DNA of 16,857 nt, taken from Granulicella sp. GTDB taxonomy: Bacteria; Acidobacteriota; Terriglobia; Terriglobales; Acidobacteriaceae. Under the pieces are notes generated by a model that saw only the letters and a program-made list of their open reading frames with translations, was not told where the DNA came from and made no database searches. The translations under genes were made by a program, and so were the position numbers. Shown here in pieces: positions 15,426 to 16,857 of this stretch. Every line of letters begins with the position of its first letter. Position 1 is the stretch's first letter. The stretch is taken from contig PKWK01000413.1 in the NCBI GenBank assembly GCA_003133205.1, positions 31,645 through 48,501 on the forward strand. The letters run 5' to 3'.

Positions 15426-16003
15426 AGCGCCGCCGCGCCACGATCGCGGTTAGGCGGAGGATCTTCCTTGGCTGCGAAGGCGAGAGTGAGCAGGGCTATG
15501 GAGCTCTGCTCGCGCGTCTGGCCGAGGATTGCGGTCTTCATCTTGCGTTCCAACCCATGCTTTTGCGGCCCGGGGGCGGCGACCCGCTGGACCTCGTCTC
15601 GCTGGCAGCCGAACTCAGCCATCGCGCCGAGATCAAGCGTGGCCCCTTCGCAGTGAAGGCGGTTCTGCTCGACCGAGACAAGCTCGGGTTGTCTCCAGCC
15701 CGCGACCAACAGCTATATCCGATAGCTGCCGCCAACCAGCTTCACCTCATCTGGCAGGATCCGAGCCACGAAGCGTTTCTACTACGGCATCTGGCAGGCT
15801 GCGGAACCTTACGTCCCCAGACGACCGCCCTGGCGCTGACGGAGCTCCGCCGGCGATGGGACGACTACCGAAAACCTATGCCCGCGGTCCGTCTGGCTGC
15901 CCGGCTGGGTCTCGCCGAACTCGTCAGTGTCTGCGTTGTCGAGGAGTCATTGCGGGATTTTCTGGAAGCGTGCGGCTTCACAACGGGACCGGAACAACAC
16001 TGA
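15422..16003 (+). CDS. RloB-like TOPRIM domain protein (AbiLii-like effector)
   Basis: The start is the ATG at 15422 inside the ATPase stop (ATGA); no separate ribosome binding site is evident, so translation is probably coupled. The protein has 193 residues. After a basic start it has IFLGCEGESEQGYG, with E19 and E21 in the position of the TOPRIM glutamate. AVLLDRDK at 80-87 supplies the D84-x-D86 metal-binding pair, and DPSHEAFLLRHL corresponds to the RloB-family motif (PxFExWLLxHF). This is the RloB (PF13707-type) layout at normal length. TOPRIM proteins paired with AAA15 ATPases act as metal-dependent nucleases in OLD, Gabija and PARIS systems; nuclease activity here is inferred from the intact acidic residues. 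The next gene follows 24 bases later and is probably in the same transcript. Confidence 0.8.
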   Translation: MKRRRATIAVRRRIFLGCEGESEQGYGALLARLAEDCGLHLAFQPMLLRPGGGDPLDLVSLAAELSHRAEIKRGPFAVKAVLLDRDKLGLSPARDQQLYPIAAANQLHLIWQDPSHEAFLLRHLAGCGTLRPQTTALALTELRRRWDDYRKPMPAVRLAARLGLAELVSVCVVEESLRDFLEACGFTTGPEQH

Positions 16004-16027
16004 TCGAAGGCGAACGGAGAGACAGAG

Positions 16028-16588
16028 ATGACAATGGCCGCCGACACAGCGGAAAAGGTAATGACCGATGCGCACAACCGGATTCTCCGTTTCCACAACG
16101 AGCGAGACCAGGCAGCGACCACTCGGCGACCGAAGAACTTCGTGCTCTATCACTACACAACCTCCGATGGCTTAAAGGGCATTATCGAGAACGACGAACT
16201 CTGGGCGACTTCAGCCTACTATCTCAATGATTCGACCGAGATCATGTATGGATACCGGTTGATTGATGAGGCTCTGGGAAAGTGGTGGGAAAAAGCGAAT
16301 CCCCCAGAAGACTCTATTTCCGGCGGACTGGTGTATTCGCTGCAAAGACAATTTGGCCACGACTACCTCGAACGCAACATCATCACGCCGATCTATCTCA
16401 CCTGTTTCTGTGAAGACGACAATCTTCTCAGCCAGTGGCGTGCCTATGGCCAATCAGGCGGGTATAGCGTCGGCTTCCGCGTTGTCCACCGACGCACTCA
16501 ACTGCCAGCGCTCCATCGCCGAGCAGATCGTCGATCAAGAGGGCGATTATGCGCTGGCCCTGAAGGGAAATCAGGGCACACTGCATGA
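16028..16588 (+). pseudogene. DUF2971 family protein, 3' end replaced by transposase sequence
   Basis: The start is the ATG at 16028, with GGAG (16016-16019) 8 bases upstream. The native part is residues 1-151 (16028-16480): VLYHYTTSDGLKGIIENDEL, ATSAYYLNDSTEIMYGY, PIYLTCFCED and LLSQWRAYGQSGGYSVGFR. The HYT, GII, LWAT, LND-x-E and SxWRxYG motifs are those of DUF2971, whose members usually run to about 250-350 residues. Directly after GFR the sequence is an ISAs1-type transposase in another frame, and this frame stops after 35 foreign residues. The C-terminal half is therefore gone. DUF2971 proteins occur in defence islands and their activity is not established. Position and spacing place this gene third in the ATPase-RloB operon. 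It is likely inactive in this genome. Confidence 0.75.
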
Positions 16589-16857
16589 CGATGTCAGACT
16601 GCTTCTCGACGATGCGGAGTGCAAGGCCACCACATCCGCGCCCGTCGTCGAGGCCGATCACGGGCGAATCGAAACCCGCACGGCGACGGTTTCAACCGAC
16701 ATCGACTGGCTATAAAAGCAGCATCAATGGCCCGGATTGAAGGCTATTGGCAAAGTGGAACGCGTTCGCGAAACGCCCGAAAAGACCACCACCGAGACGG
16801 CCTATTATCTGCTGAGTGCGGCTCTGTCGCCCGAGCGATTCAACGAAGTCGTGCGCC
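16481..16857 (+). pseudogene. ISAs1-family transposase fragment (5'-truncated, nonsense codon)
   Basis: In the frame ALSTDALNCQRSIAEQI, GDYALALKGNQGTLHDDVRL, VVEADHGRIETRTATVST and DIDWL this is the middle of an ISAs1/DDE_Tnp_ISAS1 transposase. The aspartate in STDAL is the usual second catalytic residue. A TAA at 16713-16715 breaks the frame (most simply explained as a CAA glutamine codon, since KQHQWPGLKAIGKVERVRET follows). Homology then continues to the end of the window (TTTETAYYLLSAALSPERFN). The N-terminal region and the left terminal repeat are missing, so the fragment arrived by deletion or recombination and not by a clean insertion. The gene's end lies outside the window. Confidence 0.88.

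Noticed and set aside
1..16857. CRISPR arrays, tRNA and rRNA genes
   Set aside because: No regularly spaced direct repeats, cloverleaf-like sequence or rRNA segments were seen on reading. The only tandem repeats are the IS21 end and the protein-level Ig repeats.

Overview
The window most likely comes from a soil Acidobacteriota genome (class Terriglobia, a relative of Granulicella, Edaphobacter or Terriglobus). This is inferred from several things: the large secreted protein with repeated Ig-like domains and a membrane hairpin near its C-terminus, the carboxypeptidase-regulatory-like exported protein, the moderately high GC content, and the style of the conjugation genes. No 16S or other marker gene is present, so the placement is tentative.

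Layout. (1) Positions 1-2394 hold the 3' part of an IS21-family element (istA, istB and a right end with two 24-bp tandem repeats). It has inserted into a minus-strand gene for a GT87/DUF2029-type membrane glycosyltransferase, leaving that gene's N-terminal part at 2395-2674. (2) Positions 2766-9317 hold four minus-strand genes for exported proteins: a small outer-membrane beta-barrel, a 1007-residue parallel beta-helix/Ig-repeat protein, a carboxypeptidase-regulatory-like protein and a propeller-like secreted protein. These look like intact resident genes; a strong intrinsic terminator separates two of them. (3) Positions 9542-9723 hold a frameshifted C-terminal scrap of an IS3-family transposase. 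(4) Positions 9893 to about 12880 are a collapsed conjugative plasmid or integrative element. A VirB2/TrbC pilin fragment, a VirB4/TrbE fragment, a MobF (TrwC/TraI-like) relaxase-helicase fragment and a ParB-like fragment are stitched together by internal deletions and carry frameshifts and nonsense codons. (5) Positions about 12877-16480 hold a compact candidate defence locus: a winged-helix/SEFIR(TIR-like) gene on the minus strand, divergent from a plus-strand operon of an AAA15/OLD-type ATPase, an RloB-like TOPRIM protein and a DUF2971 protein. (6) Positions 16481-16857 hold a 5'-truncated ISAs1-family transposase that cuts off the DUF2971 gene and itself carries a nonsense codon.

How it fits together. 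The ATPase and the RloB-like gene overlap by ATGA and resemble AbiL/PARIS-like ATPase plus TOPRIM effector pairs. The DUF2971 gene follows 24 bases later, and the SEFIR gene shares a 158-bp divergent promoter region with them. Both outer edges of the defence locus are damaged: the SEFIR gene has lost its natural C-terminus and reads into antisense plasmid debris, and the DUF2971 gene is cut by transposase debris. The ATPase-RloB core is intact. The simplest reading is a defence island carried in on a conjugative element whose transfer functions have since decayed.
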